Origin: Vulcanimicrobium sp035943995
GTDB lineage: Bacteria; Vulcanimicrobiota; Vulcanimicrobiia; Vulcanimicrobiales; Vulcanimicrobiaceae
Direction: 5' to 3'
DNA length: 64,000 nt
Assembly (NCBI GenBank): GCA_035943995.1
Contig: DASZBS010000091.1
Location: 21,913-85,912 of the forward strand
Part shown: in pieces, positions 42,556 to 52,366 of the stretch
Numbering within the stretch: the stretch's first letter is position 1
How the letters are laid out: each line of letters opens with the position of its first letter
Made by a program: the position numbers and the translations under genes
Notes under the pieces: generated by a model
What the model saw: only the letters and a program-made list of their open reading frames with translations
Databases searched by the model: none
Told to the model about the DNA's origin: nothing

Positions 42556-43343
42556 CAGGCGAGTTCTCCCAGGTACGCGCGCTGCACGGCTTCGTTGGCG
42601 CGGATCTCTTGCGGCGTGCCGATCGCCAGCACGGAGCCCGTTTGAAAGACGGTGATCGTCGTGGAGATCGCCATCACCACGTCGATGTCGTGCTCGACGA
42701 GCAGGATCGTGCGGCCGGGCGAGATGCGGTGGATCAGGTCGACGGTTTCGTGCGTCTCCGTCGGCGACATCCCGGCGAGCGGCTCGTCGAGTAGCAGCAC
42801 CGGCGGATCGCTCGCGATGACCAGCCCGATCTCCAGCCGCCGCTGGTCGCCGTGCGACAAGTTCTCCGCGCGCGCGTCGCGCGAGTCGTACAGGCCGACG
42901 TCGTGCAGCACCTGTTCCGTCTTCTCGGCGAGGTTGCCCATGCGGCTTCCGGGCAGGAAGAAGTTCTTTTTGCCGTCGTGCACCGCTTGCACGGCGAGCC
43001 GTACGTTCTCGTACACGGTGAGGTGGCCGAAGATGTTGGTGATCTGGAACGAGCGCGCGATCCCCAGCCGCGCGCGCTGGTACGCGGGCAGGTCGGTGAT
43101 CTCGCGGTCGTGGAACCACATGCGCCCTTCGCTGGGCGGCAGCATCCCGGACAGCAAATTGAAGAACGTCGTCTTCCCCGCGCCGTTGGGCCCGATGATC
43201 GTGCGCACGCCGCCCTCGGGGATCTCGAGCGAGACGTTGTTCACCGCGGTGAAGCCGGAGAAGCGCCGCGTGAGCCCTTCGGTCTTGAACACGTAGCCGG
43301 CCGGCGCCGCGGCGGGAGGGATCTGCACGGTTTCGGGCGTCAT
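42555..43343 (-). CDS. livG: Branched-chain amino acid ABC transporter ATPase LivG
   Basis: A 262-residue LivG-type ATPase: Walker A GPNGAGKTTFFN, LIVE-specific ARSFQITNIFGHLTVYENV, signature LSHGDQRRLEIG, Walker B VLLLDEPLAGMSP and the H-loop LLVEHDIDVVM. It pairs with LivF to energise uptake of branched-chain or other amino acids or amides. The ATG overlaps the livM stop (ATGA). Confidence 0.94.
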   Translation of the reverse strand: MTPETVQIPPAAAPAGYVFKTEGLTRRFSGFTAVNNVSLEIPEGGVRTIIGPNGAGKTTFFNLLSGMLPPSEGRMWFHDREITDLPAYQRARLGIARSFQITNIFGHLTVYENVRLAVQAVHDGKKNFFLPGSRMGNLAEKTEQVLHDVGLYDSRDARAENLSHGDQRRLEIGLVIASDPPVLLLDEPLAGMSPTETHETVDLIHRISPGRTILLVEHDIDVVMAISTTITVFQTGSVLAIGTPQEIRANEAVQRAYLGELA

Positions 43344-44455
43344 GACGACGCCTTCGTCGCGACGGGATCCTCGATCGCGGCGGGCAGCTCTTCGCGCATG
43401 TCGGTCTCCACCCGCGCAGTGCGCGAGAACCCGCGCTTGATCGCGGTCCCGAACCCGTAGTGCCGGATGTCGTCGAACAGGCCCATGATGCCGCGCGGGC
43501 CGACCATGACGAACACGACGAACACGATGCCGATCCACGCCTCCCAGTACTTGGTGAGCTGCGAGACGTTGTTCTGGATCTCGAAGTAGATCGACGCGCC
43601 GAAGATGGGGCCCATGAACGTCTGCATCCCGCCCAGCAGCGACATCATCACGACGTTGCCGCTGTACTCCACCGAACCCGCGTCGGGGTTGATCGCCTGC
43701 TGGTAGTACGTCCACAGCCAGCCGGCGATCGCCGGGAACAGCGCGGAGAGCACGAACGCGTTCACGCGGAACTTGTCGACGTCGTAGCCCAGGAAGCGCG
43801 CGCGCTGCTTGTTCTCGCGAATCGCGTGCAGCACGCTGCCGAACGGCGACCGCAGGATCCAGTACAGCACGCACAACGCCAGGAACACGAAGACCGCGCA
43901 GAACCAGTAGAAGTGCATGGAGTCGTGCAGCCAGCCGTAGCCGGTCGGGTTCGGTCGCGCGATGTTCTGCAGCCCGTCCTCGCCGCCGGTCACCTCGCTC
44001 CAGCGATAGGTGATGAAGTAGATCACCTGTGCGAACGCCAGCGTGATCATCGAGAAGTAGATGCCGCTCGAGCGCGGCACGACCAGCCGCGCGAGGAACC
44101 AGGCCCACAACAGCGCGACCGCGATCGAGATCGCCAGCGCGACGAAGAGGTTGTCGGCGCTGTCGTGATGCAGCGCCAACCCGAACAGCTGCGTGCTGAA
44201 GCCCTTCGAGTACAACGCCGTCGCGTACGCGCCGATCGTGAAGAACATCGCGTGCCCGAACGACAGCTCGCCGACGTGGCCGAACAGCAGGTTGAAGCCG
44301 CTGGCGAACAGCGCGAAGATCACCATCGTGGTCGCGATCCCCACGAAGCCGCTCCACTGCCCTTTGAACGGGTTGGCGCCCGCCACGAACGGCAGGATGA
44401 TGAACAGCACTGCGGTCCACAGCAGCGGGTGCGTCAGCGCTCGGCGGAGGTTCAC
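43340..44455 (-). CDS. livM: Branched-chain amino acid ABC transporter permease LivM
   Basis: A 371-residue membrane protein of about ten helices with the family motif GHVGELSFGHAMFFTIGAYATAL and the C-terminal DFGFxxAxxxxR-equivalent region SPFGSVLHAIRENKQRARFLGYDVDKFRVNAFVLSA. The last 40 residues are a charged cytosolic tail. It forms half of the pore with LivH. It starts at a GTG overlapping the livH stop. Confidence 0.93.
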   Translation of the reverse strand: MNLRRALTHPLLWTAVLFIILPFVAGANPFKGQWSGFVGIATTMVIFALFASGFNLLFGHVGELSFGHAMFFTIGAYATALYSKGFSTQLFGLALHHDSADNLFVALAISIAVALLWAWFLARLVVPRSSGIYFSMITLAFAQVIYFITYRWSEVTGGEDGLQNIARPNPTGYGWLHDSMHFYWFCAVFVFLALCVLYWILRSPFGSVLHAIRENKQRARFLGYDVDKFRVNAFVLSALFPAIAGWLWTYYQQAINPDAGSVEYSGNVVMMSLLGGMQTFMGPIFGASIYFEIQNNVSQLTKYWEAWIGIVFVVFVMVGPRGIMGLFDDIRHYGFGTAIKRGFSRTARVETDMREELPAAIEDPVATKASS

Positions 44456-45276
44456 TCGAAGAGGCCCTCCACGCCGAACAGCCCGCGCGGCCGGATCAGC
44501 AGCACGATCCCCATGATGATGTAGCCCGTGACGTCGACGGCGGGCGGGAAGATCAGCGCCATCAGGCTGCTGAGGATGCCGATCAGCAGCCCGCCGACGA
44601 TCGCGCCCCAGAACGAGCCGATCCCGCCGACGATCACGATGACGAACGTCAGCACGATCCACTGCGACGCGAGGTTCGGCTGGATCGCGTAGATCGGCGC
44701 CGCGAGCGCGCCCGCGAGCCCCGCCATCATCGAGCCGATCCCGAACACGAACGTGAACATCAGCGGCATGTTGATGCCGAGGATCTTCACCATCTCGGCG
44801 TCGCGCGTGCCGGCGCGGATGATGATCCCGATGTTCGTCTTGTTGAGCAGCAGCCACACGCCCGCGAGGATCACGATCGTGACGATCACCAAGAAGACGT
44901 CCTTGTAGAACGGAAACGGCAGCGAGCCGAGGTTGATCGACGCCGGGATGTAGGAGGGTGTCTCGACGCGCACGGCGTCGTCGCCCCATATTCGCCGGAC
45001 GATCTGCGCGAAGATCAGGGCGGTGCCGAACGTCAGCAGCAGCGTGTACTCGGGTATTCGCTTGTAGAGCGGCCGAATGAGCGCCGATTCGAACAGCATC
45101 CCGAGCAACCCCACCAGCACCGCGGCCACCAGGATGGCGGGCCAGAACCCGATCAGGCCGTTGAACTGAAACATCAGGTACGCGCCGATCATGAAGAACG
45201 CGCCGTGGGAGAAGTTGATGACGCCCATGAGCCCCAAGATGATGTTGAGTCCCAAGGCCACGAGGATGTACAGCAT
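44452..45276 (-). CDS. livH: Branched-chain amino acid ABC transporter permease LivH
   Basis: A 274-residue permease from the ATG at 45276: LGLNIILGLMGVINFSHGAFFMIGAY is the LivH hallmark, followed by seven further helices and GGIGSFWGAIVGGLLIG. Family members usually begin about 20 residues earlier. In frame upstream are ELTDQLVNGITLG residues, a CTG at 45312 and an ATC at 45336 that lies eight bases after a perfect AGGAGG. The true start may therefore be one of these rather than the ATG. First gene of the operon. Confidence 0.9.
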   Translation of the reverse strand: MLYILVALGLNIILGLMGVINFSHGAFFMIGAYLMFQFNGLIGFWPAILVAAVLVGLLGMLFESALIRPLYKRIPEYTLLLTFGTALIFAQIVRRIWGDDAVRVETPSYIPASINLGSLPFPFYKDVFLVIVTIVILAGVWLLLNKTNIGIIIRAGTRDAEMVKILGINMPLMFTFVFGIGSMMAGLAGALAAPIYAIQPNLASQWIVLTFVIVIVGGIGSFWGAIVGGLLIGILSSLMALIFPPAVDVTGYIIMGIVLLIRPRGLFGVEGLFE

Positions 45277-45503
45277 CCCCAGCGTGATGCCGTTGACGAG
45301 CTGATCGGTCAGCTCGGCGATGCCCGGAAAATGGATTGCGCCGCCCTCCTCGGGGTGCGTGGAAAGACCCTCCGTTCGCGCTACGGGGGCCTGCTTCCAT
45401 GCTACGCCGCGGCGAAGGATTTGAAACTGAACCGACCAGGCGGGCGTTACCGACTCAAACGTTGCCGCACGGCGCCCGGCGGGACCGCGCTTCGCCCGGC
45501 AAC

Positions 45504-45531
45504 TTGCGCATCGCAGAAGGTGTCATACAGT
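45504..45531 (+). promoter_or_regulatory. Possible clpC promoter
   Basis: TTGCGC (45504-45509) and TACAGT (45526-45531) stand 16 bases apart, about 75 bases before the clpC ATG. The match is imperfect, and a TAAACT nearer the gene is an alternative -10 box. Confidence 0.3.
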
Positions 45532-45608
45532 CACCACGGCTGCGAGCCGAAGATAAACTTGTACCCGTGGGCAGGAGCGGCCGGGCCGTTCAGGGAGTTT
45601 CGTCAGTC

Positions 45609-48107
45609 ATGTCAATGTGGGAACCGTTCACCGAGCGCGCGCGGCGCAGCATCGTCCTCGCTCAGGAAGAGGCGCAGCGGCTCGGTAACAACTACATCGG
45701 GACCGAGCACATCCTGCTCGGCATCATCTCCGAGGGCGAGAGCCTCGCGGCCAAGGTCCTCGAGACGCTCGGTGTCAACCTGGCGAAAGTTCGTCAGGAG
45801 GTCGAGGCGATCGTCGGCCGCGGCGGCCAGACCGTCCAGCAAGAGATGGTCTTCACGCCGCGCGCCAAGCGCGTGATCGAGCTCGCCTTCGAAGAGGCGC
45901 GCCAGCTCAACCACAACTACATCGGCACCGAGCACCTGCTGCTGGGCCTCATCCGCGAGGGTGAAGGCGTCGCCGCGCGCGTGCTGACGAACCTGGGCGT
46001 CGACCCTGCCAAGGTGCGCGTCCAGACCACGTCGCTGCTCGGCGCCGAGGGCCAGCCCCCCGCGCCCAAGGGCAAGTCGAAGACCCCCACGCTCGACGCC
46101 TACGGCCGCGACCTCACCACGCTAGCCCGCGAGAACAAGCTGGACCCGGTCATCGGCCGGGCCAACGAAATCGAGCGCGTCATCCAGATCCTCAGCCGCC
46201 GCACCAAGAACAACCCGGCGCTCATCGGCGAGCCCGGCGTCGGCAAGACGGCCATCGCCGAAGGCTTGGCGCAGCGCGTCATCAAGAGCGAAGTCCCCGA
46301 GCCGCTGCGCGACAAGCGCGTGATCACGCTCGACCTCGCGGGCCTCGTCGCCGGCACGAAGTACCGCGGCGAGTTCGAAGAGCGCATGAAGCGCGTGATG
46401 GACGAGATCCGCGGTGCCGCCGGCGAGATCATCCTGTTCATCGACGAGCTGCACACGCTGGTCGGTGCCGGCGCCGCCGAGGGCGCGATCGACGCGTCGA
46501 ACATCATCAAGCCCGCGCTCGCGCGCGGCGAGCTGCAATGCATCGGCGCGACAACGCTCAACGAGTTCCGCAAGCACATCGAGAAGGACTCGGCGCTGGA
46601 GCGCCGCTTCCAGCCGGTCATGGTCGGCGAGCCGACGGTCGACGAGACGGTCGAGATCCTCAAGGGCCTGCGCGACCGCTACGAAGCGCACCACAAGGTC
46701 ACGATCACCGACGAGGCGCTCGTAGCCGCCGCGAAGCTCGGCGACCGCTACATCGCGGACCGCTTCTTGCCGGACAAGGCCGTCGACTTGATCGACGAGG
46801 CCGCGTCGCGCGTGCGCCTGCAGGCCACGCTGCCGCCGGCCGAGATCCGCGAGATCGAGAACCAGATCCGCCAGGTCAAGCAAGAAAAAGAGTCCGTCGT
46901 CAAATCGCAAGAGTTCGAGAAGGCCGCAGCGATTCGCGACCGTGAGGAGAAGCTGCGCCTCGAGAAGCAGCGGCTCGAAGCGGAGTGGGCCGACAAGCGC
47001 GCCGCTCAGGACAAGACGCTCAAGGTCACCGAGGCGGACATCGCCCACATCGTCGCGTCGTGGACGAAGATCCCCGTGTCGAAGCTCGCGCAGGCCGAGA
47101 CGGCCAAGCTGCTCGGCATGGAGGACCAGCTCCACAAGCGCGTGATCGGCCAAAACCAGGCCATCGGCACGCTGACGCGTGCCATCCGCCGTTCGCGCGC
47201 GGGCCTCAAGAACCCGAAGCGCCCCATCGGCTCGTTCATCTTCCTCGGGCCGACGGGCGTCGGCAAGACCGAGGTCGCGCGTTCGCTCGCCGAGTTCATG
47301 TTCGACGACGCCGAGTCGATGATCCGCATCGACATGTCGGAGTACATGGAGAAGTACGCGGTCTCGCGCCTCGTCGGCGCACCGCCCGGATACGTCGGCT
47401 ACGAAGAGGGCGGACAGCTCACCGAAGCGGTGCGCCGCCGGCCGTACTCCGTTGTACTTCTCGACGAGATCGAGAAGGCGCATCCGGACGTGTTCAACTT
47501 GCTGCTGCAAGTGCTCGAAGACGGCCGCCTCACGGACTCTCAGGGCCGCGTCGTCGACTTCAAGAACACGGTCATCATCATGACGTCCAACGTCGGCGCG
47601 ACCGGCATGACGACGTCCACCGACATCGGCTTCCGCACGCAGAAAGATCTCGGCACCGACGATCAGGCGTACGAGAAGATGAAGAACAAGGTGCTCGACG
47701 AGGTCAAGCACGCGTTCCGGCCCGAGTTCCTCAACCGCGTCGACGAGACGGTGGTGTTCCACCAGCTCAGCCGCGAGCAGATCGCCGAGATCGTCGGGCT
47801 CGAGCTCGCCAAGGTGGTCCGCGAGGTCAAGGCTCAGGAGATGGATCTCGAAGTTACCGAAGACGCGAAGCAGCTGCTCGCCAAGAAGGGCTGGGATCCC
47901 CAGTTCGGCGCGCGCCCGCTCCGCCGCGCGATCCAGCGCGAGGTCGAGGACGAGCTGGCCGAGGAGATGCTCAGAGGCAACTTCGGCTCCGGCGACCGCA
48001 TCCTGGCCGAAGTCAGCCAGGAGAACCCCGAGAAGCTGAGCTTCTCGAAGATCCCGAGCATCGATCCGCCTGCCTCGCCAACTCAGCCGGAGGTCCAGGA
48101 AGTCTAG
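45609..48107 (+). CDS. clpC: ClpC-type AAA+ unfoldase
   Basis: An 832-residue Clp ATPase. Two Clp-N repeats occupy residues 1-145 (RARRSIVLAQEEAQRLGNNYIGTEHILLG, repeated as FEEARQLNHNYIGTEHLLLG). AAA-1 has GEPGVGKTAI and ILFIDELHTLVGAG. The middle domain contains a UvrB/C-like stretch (KSQEFEKAAAIRDREEKLR). AAA-2 has GPTGVGKTEVARSLAEFMF and VVLLDEIEKAHPDVF. It unfolds proteins for ClpP. A GGGAG Shine-Dalgarno precedes the ATG; a second ATG two codons later is possible. Confidence 0.96.
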   Translation: MSMWEPFTERARRSIVLAQEEAQRLGNNYIGTEHILLGIISEGESLAAKVLETLGVNLAKVRQEVEAIVGRGGQTVQQEMVFTPRAKRVIELAFEEARQLNHNYIGTEHLLLGLIREGEGVAARVLTNLGVDPAKVRVQTTSLLGAEGQPPAPKGKSKTPTLDAYGRDLTTLARENKLDPVIGRANEIERVIQILSRRTKNNPALIGEPGVGKTAIAEGLAQRVIKSEVPEPLRDKRVITLDLAGLVAGTKYRGEFEERMKRVMDEIRGAAGEIILFIDELHTLVGAGAAEGAIDASNIIKPALARGELQCIGATTLNEFRKHIEKDSALERRFQPVMVGEPTVDETVEILKGLRDRYEAHHKVTITDEALVAAAKLGDRYIADRFLPDKAVDLIDEAASRVRLQATLPPAEIREIENQIRQVKQEKESVVKSQEFEKAAAIRDREEKLRLEKQRLEAEWADKRAAQDKTLKVTEADIAHIVASWTKIPVSKLAQAETAKLLGMEDQLHKRVIGQNQAIGTLTRAIRRSRAGLKNPKRPIGSFIFLGPTGVGKTEVARSLAEFMFDDAESMIRIDMSEYMEKYAVSRLVGAPPGYVGYEEGGQLTEAVRRRPYSVVLLDEIEKAHPDVFNLLLQVLEDGRLTDSQGRVVDFKNTVIIMTSNVGATGMTTSTDIGFRTQKDLGTDDQAYEKMKNKVLDEVKHAFRPEFLNRVDETVVFHQLSREQIAEIVGLELAKVVREVKAQEMDLEVTEDAKQLLAKKGWDPQFGARPLRRAIQREVEDELAEEMLRGNFGSGDRILAEVSQENPEKLSFSKIPSIDPPASPTQPEVQEV

Positions 48108-48137
48108 CGGCCGGCACGTTGGGTGATGCTGCGCGAG

Positions 48138-48157
48138 CCCGTCGGGAAACCGACGGG
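48138..48157 (+). other. Hairpin with GAAA tetraloop between clpC and the helicase gene
   Basis: CCCGTCGG-GAAA-CCGACGGG, an 8-bp perfect stem with a GNRA loop, ends three bases before the GTG of the helicase gene. There is no long T-run. It may attenuate read-through from clpC or limit access to the start. Confidence 0.5.
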
Positions 48158-48160
48158 TTC

Positions 48161-51100
48161 GTGACGAACAACGGTAGGTTGACCCCGTATGCGCTGTGGC
48201 GGTCGCGCCTCCCGGCGCAGATCGGAACTTGGTTCGCCCGTGACCTGACGCGCGTCGCCCTCGACCTCGTCGAGGGCGGGCGCGTCGTGCTGCGTTCGGT
48301 CGAGGCCGCGCGCGTCGAAGCGACCGTCAAAGACCGCGTCGCGGTCGCGACGGCGGTCGAGTGGGCTTCGGGCACGGGGCCGCAGGCGCTGCGCGCCGTG
48401 TGCACGTGCGGCGCCAGCGGCGTGTGCGAGCACGTCGTCGCGACGCTCGAGGTCGTGCGCACGGCCGAGGACTCGGCGCTCCCGCTGCCCGCCCTCGACG
48501 CCGCCGAACCCGACCTCTCGTGGCTGCCCGACGTCGAGCAGGACGCCTCCCGAGCCCGCGCCCGCGCCGTGTGGCCCGTCGTCTCGGTCGGTGCGGGGGG
48601 CGTGCTGGGCGGGACGCTCTATCTCGACACGCCGCGGCTGCGCGGCGTGATCCGCGACGCCGACGCGATCCTCGCGATGATGGACCAGACGCCGGCCGAC
48701 GACTGGGACGACGTCGACCGCACGATGCTGCGCGACGACGCAGTGCAGGAAGCGTTCGGCGCGCGCGCGTCGTCCAAGGCGCTCGCGCGCGCGCTGTTCC
48801 GCCTCGCGCGCCATCCGCGGCTGCGCTTCGACGACGCGCCGGGCGAGAACCGGCATCCGTCCGAGCTCGCGCCGTTCTCGGTCGAGACGCGCGGCATCCG
48901 GCTGCGCGCCGTCCGTGCGGGCGCGCAGTTCGTCCCCGTCCTCGAAGCGCTCGACGGGCGGCGCATCTCGCCGGCCGACGCGGCCGTCGTCGACGGCCCG
49001 CCCGCGTGGCTGGTCGCCGAACGCACCGCGTACCTGCTCGACGGCTCGTTCGATCCGCGCAAGGTGATCGTCGCCGCGCGCGCCGCGGCCGGCGCGGCGC
49101 CGGAAGAAGACGCTGCGCCGTCGGTGCGCGCGATCGCGCGCGTCGCGCCGTTCCTGACCGCGGACCAGCGCAAGGAGCTCGGCGTCGTCGACGCGGAGCG
49201 CGCCGCGCTCGTCGTGCGCGCGGCGTGGCGCGACGGCGCGCTGCTCGCGCGGCTGGCCTTCGTCGACGGCGCCACGGGCGCGTACGCGCCGTTCAGCGTG
49301 CACGGCGCGGTCACCGCGAGCGCGGGCCGGTTCGTGCGCTGGGCGCCTGAGATCGCACGGGGCTTCGCGCACCGTTTCCTGGAAACCGGCTTCGTGCCGC
49401 GCGGCGGCGACAGCTTCGCGCTGCACGACGCGGATCGCGCCGCGGAGATCGTGCGCACGACGTGGCCGGCGTGGGACGACGTCGAGATTCGGCTCGACGA
49501 ATCGCTCGCGGCGCTGGCCGGCGACGGCAAGGTCGACGTCTCCGTCAGCGCGACCGCGGCCGAGCAGGGCGATTGGTTCGAGCTCGACGTCGCGGTATTC
49601 GTCGGCGGCGGCGAACCGCTCACCCGCGAGGAATTGCGCGCGCTGCTCGGCGCGAAAGGACGCTACGCGGAAGTGCGCGGCAAGCTCGTCGACGTCGGCG
49701 ACCTGCGCTCGCGCCAGAACTTGCTGTCGGAACTCACCGACCGCCGCCGCACGGGCTTGGCGTCGCTGGTCGCGATGCGCGACGAATTACACGAAGCATT
49801 CGGCGAAGTCGCGCTCCCGGCAGAAGTCGAACAAATTCGCGAACGGCTGCGAAACTTCGGCGGCATCGAAGAAGTGCCGCCGCCGGAAATTCTCGAGCAC
49901 GTGCTGCGCGACTATCAGCGCCGCGGTTTGGATTTCTTGTCGTACTTGTCGTCCTTCCGCTTCGGCGGAATTTTGGCGGACGATATGGGCGTCGGCAAAG
50001 CTCAGCCCGTTAATTGTACCGTGTTGACGCCGACGGGCTGGCGACGGTTTGGTGATCTCTGCGTCAACGATGAAGTGATGGATGGCAACGGCTGCATTTC
50101 ACGTGTCATCGCCGTGTATCCGCAAGGACTCCTACCAGCATTCCGCGTGATCTTTAGCGATGGTTCTTCGACCGTATGCTCCGATGATCATCTGTGGCTC
50201 GTAAATTCGGCTCTGCGAAAAAGGCGAGGTTCCGCGCCACGCGTGCTGCCGTTGTCTGAGATTCGTGAAAGACTTCGTGACGCTGCTGGTAATGCGCGAC
50301 ATTACATCCCAATGGCCCAACCGATGCATTTCGGTCCTGCTCGTTCTTATGAGATCGAGCCGTACATGATGGGCTGTATTCTCGGCGACGGCGGAATCTC
50401 GACCCGCAGCGGGATAAACATTACCAGCGCTGACGAGGACCTGATTGAGGAATGTCGGCGGCTAACTCCCACTGGCACGGAGATCGTTCAGCACGCACGC
50501 TATGGATACCGGGTTCGGATGGCTGCAAACTCGAACCCGGCAGTTCGAGATGCCAACGTCGTTCGCGCGTCCCTGGCGGAGTTCGGCTTGATGGGCCGAA
50601 CCTCGTCGAAAAAATTCGTTCCGACAGCGTATCTCTTGGGCAATATTTCGCAGCGGCTCGCCATCCTTCAGGGATTAATGGATACCGACGGATATGTCGA
50701 CCGTCGCGGGCACGTCGAGTTTTATTCGAGTTCACAAGACCTGGTCGACGGCGTCTCTTTTTTGGTCCGATCGCTCGGCGGCACTAGTCGTTTGAATTAT
50801 AAGCCGGCGCCCACGTACCGACATCGCGGCGAACGCCGAATCGGCAAGCCTGCGTGGCGCGTAACCATCGCTCTGCCCGAATCATTCAATCCGTTTCGTC
50901 TACGCCGAAAGGCCGAGCGATATCGTGGCCGACCGAAATACCCGCCAACGCGCGCGATCGTCGACGTCCTGCCTCTCGAACCTCGCGAGATGCAGTGCAT
51001 CGCGATCGATTCGCCGAATCACTTGTACGTGACGGACGATTTCATCGTCACGCACAACACCGTGCAGGTCATTGCGCACATCCTCAAGCGCAAGGAGACC

Positions 51101-52366
51101 GAAGGTGAAGTCCCGGTGCTCGTTATCGCGCCCACGTCGGTGACGCATACGTGGGAGAACGAGATCAAGAAGTTCGCGCCCAGCTTGCGAACGCTGCGGC
51201 TGCAATCCGGCAGCGACCGCGCCGCGAAGTACGACGTGATCCACGACTACGACGTCGTCGTCACGTCCTATGCGCTCGCGCGGCTCGACGCGCATCAGCT
51301 CGAGCGGTTCCGGTTTCGCACGCTCGTGCTCGACGAGGCGCAGAACACCAAGAACCCGGGCTCGCAGATCGCGAAGGTCGTGCGCGGGCTGCAAGCCGAT
51401 CACCGGCTTGCGCTGACGGGTACGCCGGTCGAGAACTCGCTGCGCGATCTGTGGGCGATCTTCGGCTTCGTCGAGCCGGGGCTGCTCGGGTCGGAAGCGT
51501 CGTTCCGGCGGCGCTTCGAGTTGCCGATCGCCGACGGCGACGAAGCCGCCGCGGCATCGCTGCGCTCGCGGCTCGAGCCGTTCGTGCTGCGCCGAACGAA
51601 GGAAGACGTCGCCAAGGAGCTGCCGGAGCGCACCGAGGCCGTCATCGAGTGCGAGCTCACGCCGCTGCAACGCCGGCTGTACCGCGGCATCGCCGAGGCG
51701 GCGCGCCGCGACGTGCTTGCGAAGTTCGACGACGACGGTGCGGAAGCGACGACGGTGCACGTGCTCGCCGCGCTCACGCGGCTGCGTCAAGTGTGCGCGC
51801 ATCCGGGTTTGCTCGTGCCCGAGTATCTCGACGATCCGGAAGCGAGCGGCAAGTTCGACGCGTTCGTCGAGACGGTCGAAGAGGTGCTCGACGGCGGCCA
51901 CAAAGTGCTCGTGTTCAGCGCCTTTGCGTCGATGCTCAAGATCATGCGCACCGCGATGGACCGGCGCAACATCGTGTACGGCTACCTCGACGGCTCCACC
52001 AAGGATCGCGACCGCCAAGCCGAGGTCGAACGTTTCATGAGCGACGACGGGCCGCCGGTATTCCTGTGCTCGCTCAAGGCGGGCGGCGTGGGGCTGACGC
52101 TGACCGCCGCGGATTACGTCATCCTGTACGATCCGTGGTGGAACCCCGCGGTCGAGCGCCAGGCCATCGACCGCACCCACCGCATCGGGCAGACGCGACC
52201 GGTCACGGCGTACCGCATGGTGACGGCAGGCTCGGTCGAGGAGAAGATTCGCGCGCTCGCCGAGCGGAAGACCGCGCTCTCCAAGGCGGTCGTCAAGGCC
52301 GACAGCGCGGTGGCCAAGACGCTCACGCGGGACGACCTGGCGTTTTTGTTCAGCGACCCCGAGTAA
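48161..52366 (+). CDS. SWIM/SNF2-family helicase precursor with intein
   Basis: A 1401-residue precursor; the spliced protein would have 1048 residues. A SWIM zinc finger (CTC...CEH, residues 81-91) is followed by a long middle region and an SNF2 helicase core: motif I ADDMGVGK/TVQVIAH (split by the intein after Lys613), motif II LVLDEAQ, motif III LALTGTPVENSLRDLW, and C-terminal motifs VFLCSLKAGGVGLTLTAADYVILYDPWWNPAVERQAIDRTHRIGQ. Such proteins remodel nucleoprotein or translocate on DNA. GTG 48161 is the chosen start; TTG 48179 is possible. Confidence 0.92.
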   Translation: MTNNGRLTPYALWRSRLPAQIGTWFARDLTRVALDLVEGGRVVLRSVEAARVEATVKDRVAVATAVEWASGTGPQALRAVCTCGASGVCEHVVATLEVVRTAEDSALPLPALDAAEPDLSWLPDVEQDASRARARAVWPVVSVGAGGVLGGTLYLDTPRLRGVIRDADAILAMMDQTPADDWDDVDRTMLRDDAVQEAFGARASSKALARALFRLARHPRLRFDDAPGENRHPSELAPFSVETRGIRLRAVRAGAQFVPVLEALDGRRISPADAAVVDGPPAWLVAERTAYLLDGSFDPRKVIVAARAAAGAAPEEDAAPSVRAIARVAPFLTADQRKELGVVDAERAALVVRAAWRDGALLARLAFVDGATGAYAPFSVHGAVTASAGRFVRWAPEIARGFAHRFLETGFVPRGGDSFALHDADRAAEIVRTTWPAWDDVEIRLDESLAALAGDGKVDVSVSATAAEQGDWFELDVAVFVGGGEPLTREELRALLGAKGRYAEVRGKLVDVGDLRSRQNLLSELTDRRRTGLASLVAMRDELHEAFGEVALPAEVEQIRERLRNFGGIEEVPPPEILEHVLRDYQRRGLDFLSYLSSFRFGGILADDMGVGKAQPVNCTVLTPTGWRRFGDLCVNDEVMDGNGCISRVIAVYPQGLLPAFRVIFSDGSSTVCSDDHLWLVNSALRKRRGSAPRVLPLSEIRERLRDAAGNARHYIPMAQPMHFGPARSYEIEPYMMGCILGDGGISTRSGINITSADEDLIEECRRLTPTGTEIVQHARYGYRVRMAANSNPAVRDANVVRASLAEFGLMGRTSSKKFVPTAYLLGNISQRLAILQGLMDTDGYVDRRGHVEFYSSSQDLVDGVSFLVRSLGGTSRLNYKPAPTYRHRGERRIGKPAWRVTIALPESFNPFRLRRKAERYRGRPKYPPTRAIVDVLPLEPREMQCIAIDSPNHLYVTDDFIVTHNTVQVIAHILKRKETEGEVPVLVIAPTSVTHTWENEIKKFAPSLRTLRLQSGSDRAAKYDVIHDYDVVVTSYALARLDAHQLERFRFRTLVLDEAQNTKNPGSQIAKVVRGLQADHRLALTGTPVENSLRDLWAIFGFVEPGLLGSEASFRRRFELPIADGDEAAAASLRSRLEPFVLRRTKEDVAKELPERTEAVIECELTPLQRRLYRGIAEAARRDVLAKFDDDGAEATTVHVLAALTRLRQVCAHPGLLVPEYLDDPEASGKFDAFVETVEEVLDGGHKVLVFSAFASMLKIMRTAMDRRNIVYGYLDGSTKDRDRQAEVERFMSDDGPPVFLCSLKAGGVGLTLTAADYVILYDPWWNPAVERQAIDRTHRIGQTRPVTAYRMVTAGSVEEKIRALAERKTALSKAVVKADSAVAKTLTRDDLAFLFSDPE
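50000..51058 (+). mobile_element. Class 3-type intein with LAGLIDADG endonuclease
   Basis: A 353-residue in-frame insertion between Lys and Thr of the Walker A motif (GVGK/T). The splicing blocks are present: CTVLTPTGWRRFGDL (block A, but residue 1 is Ala), CSDDHLW (block B with Trp66), QCIAIDSPNHLYVTDDFIVTHN (blocks F and G, with Cys333 and the terminal His-Asn). Thr is the +1 residue. Trp, block-F Cys and +1 Thr are the triad of class 3 inteins. Two endonuclease motifs, YMMGCILGDGG and LQGLMDTDG, are intact. Base composition is clearly more AT-rich than in the host gene. Confidence 0.92.
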
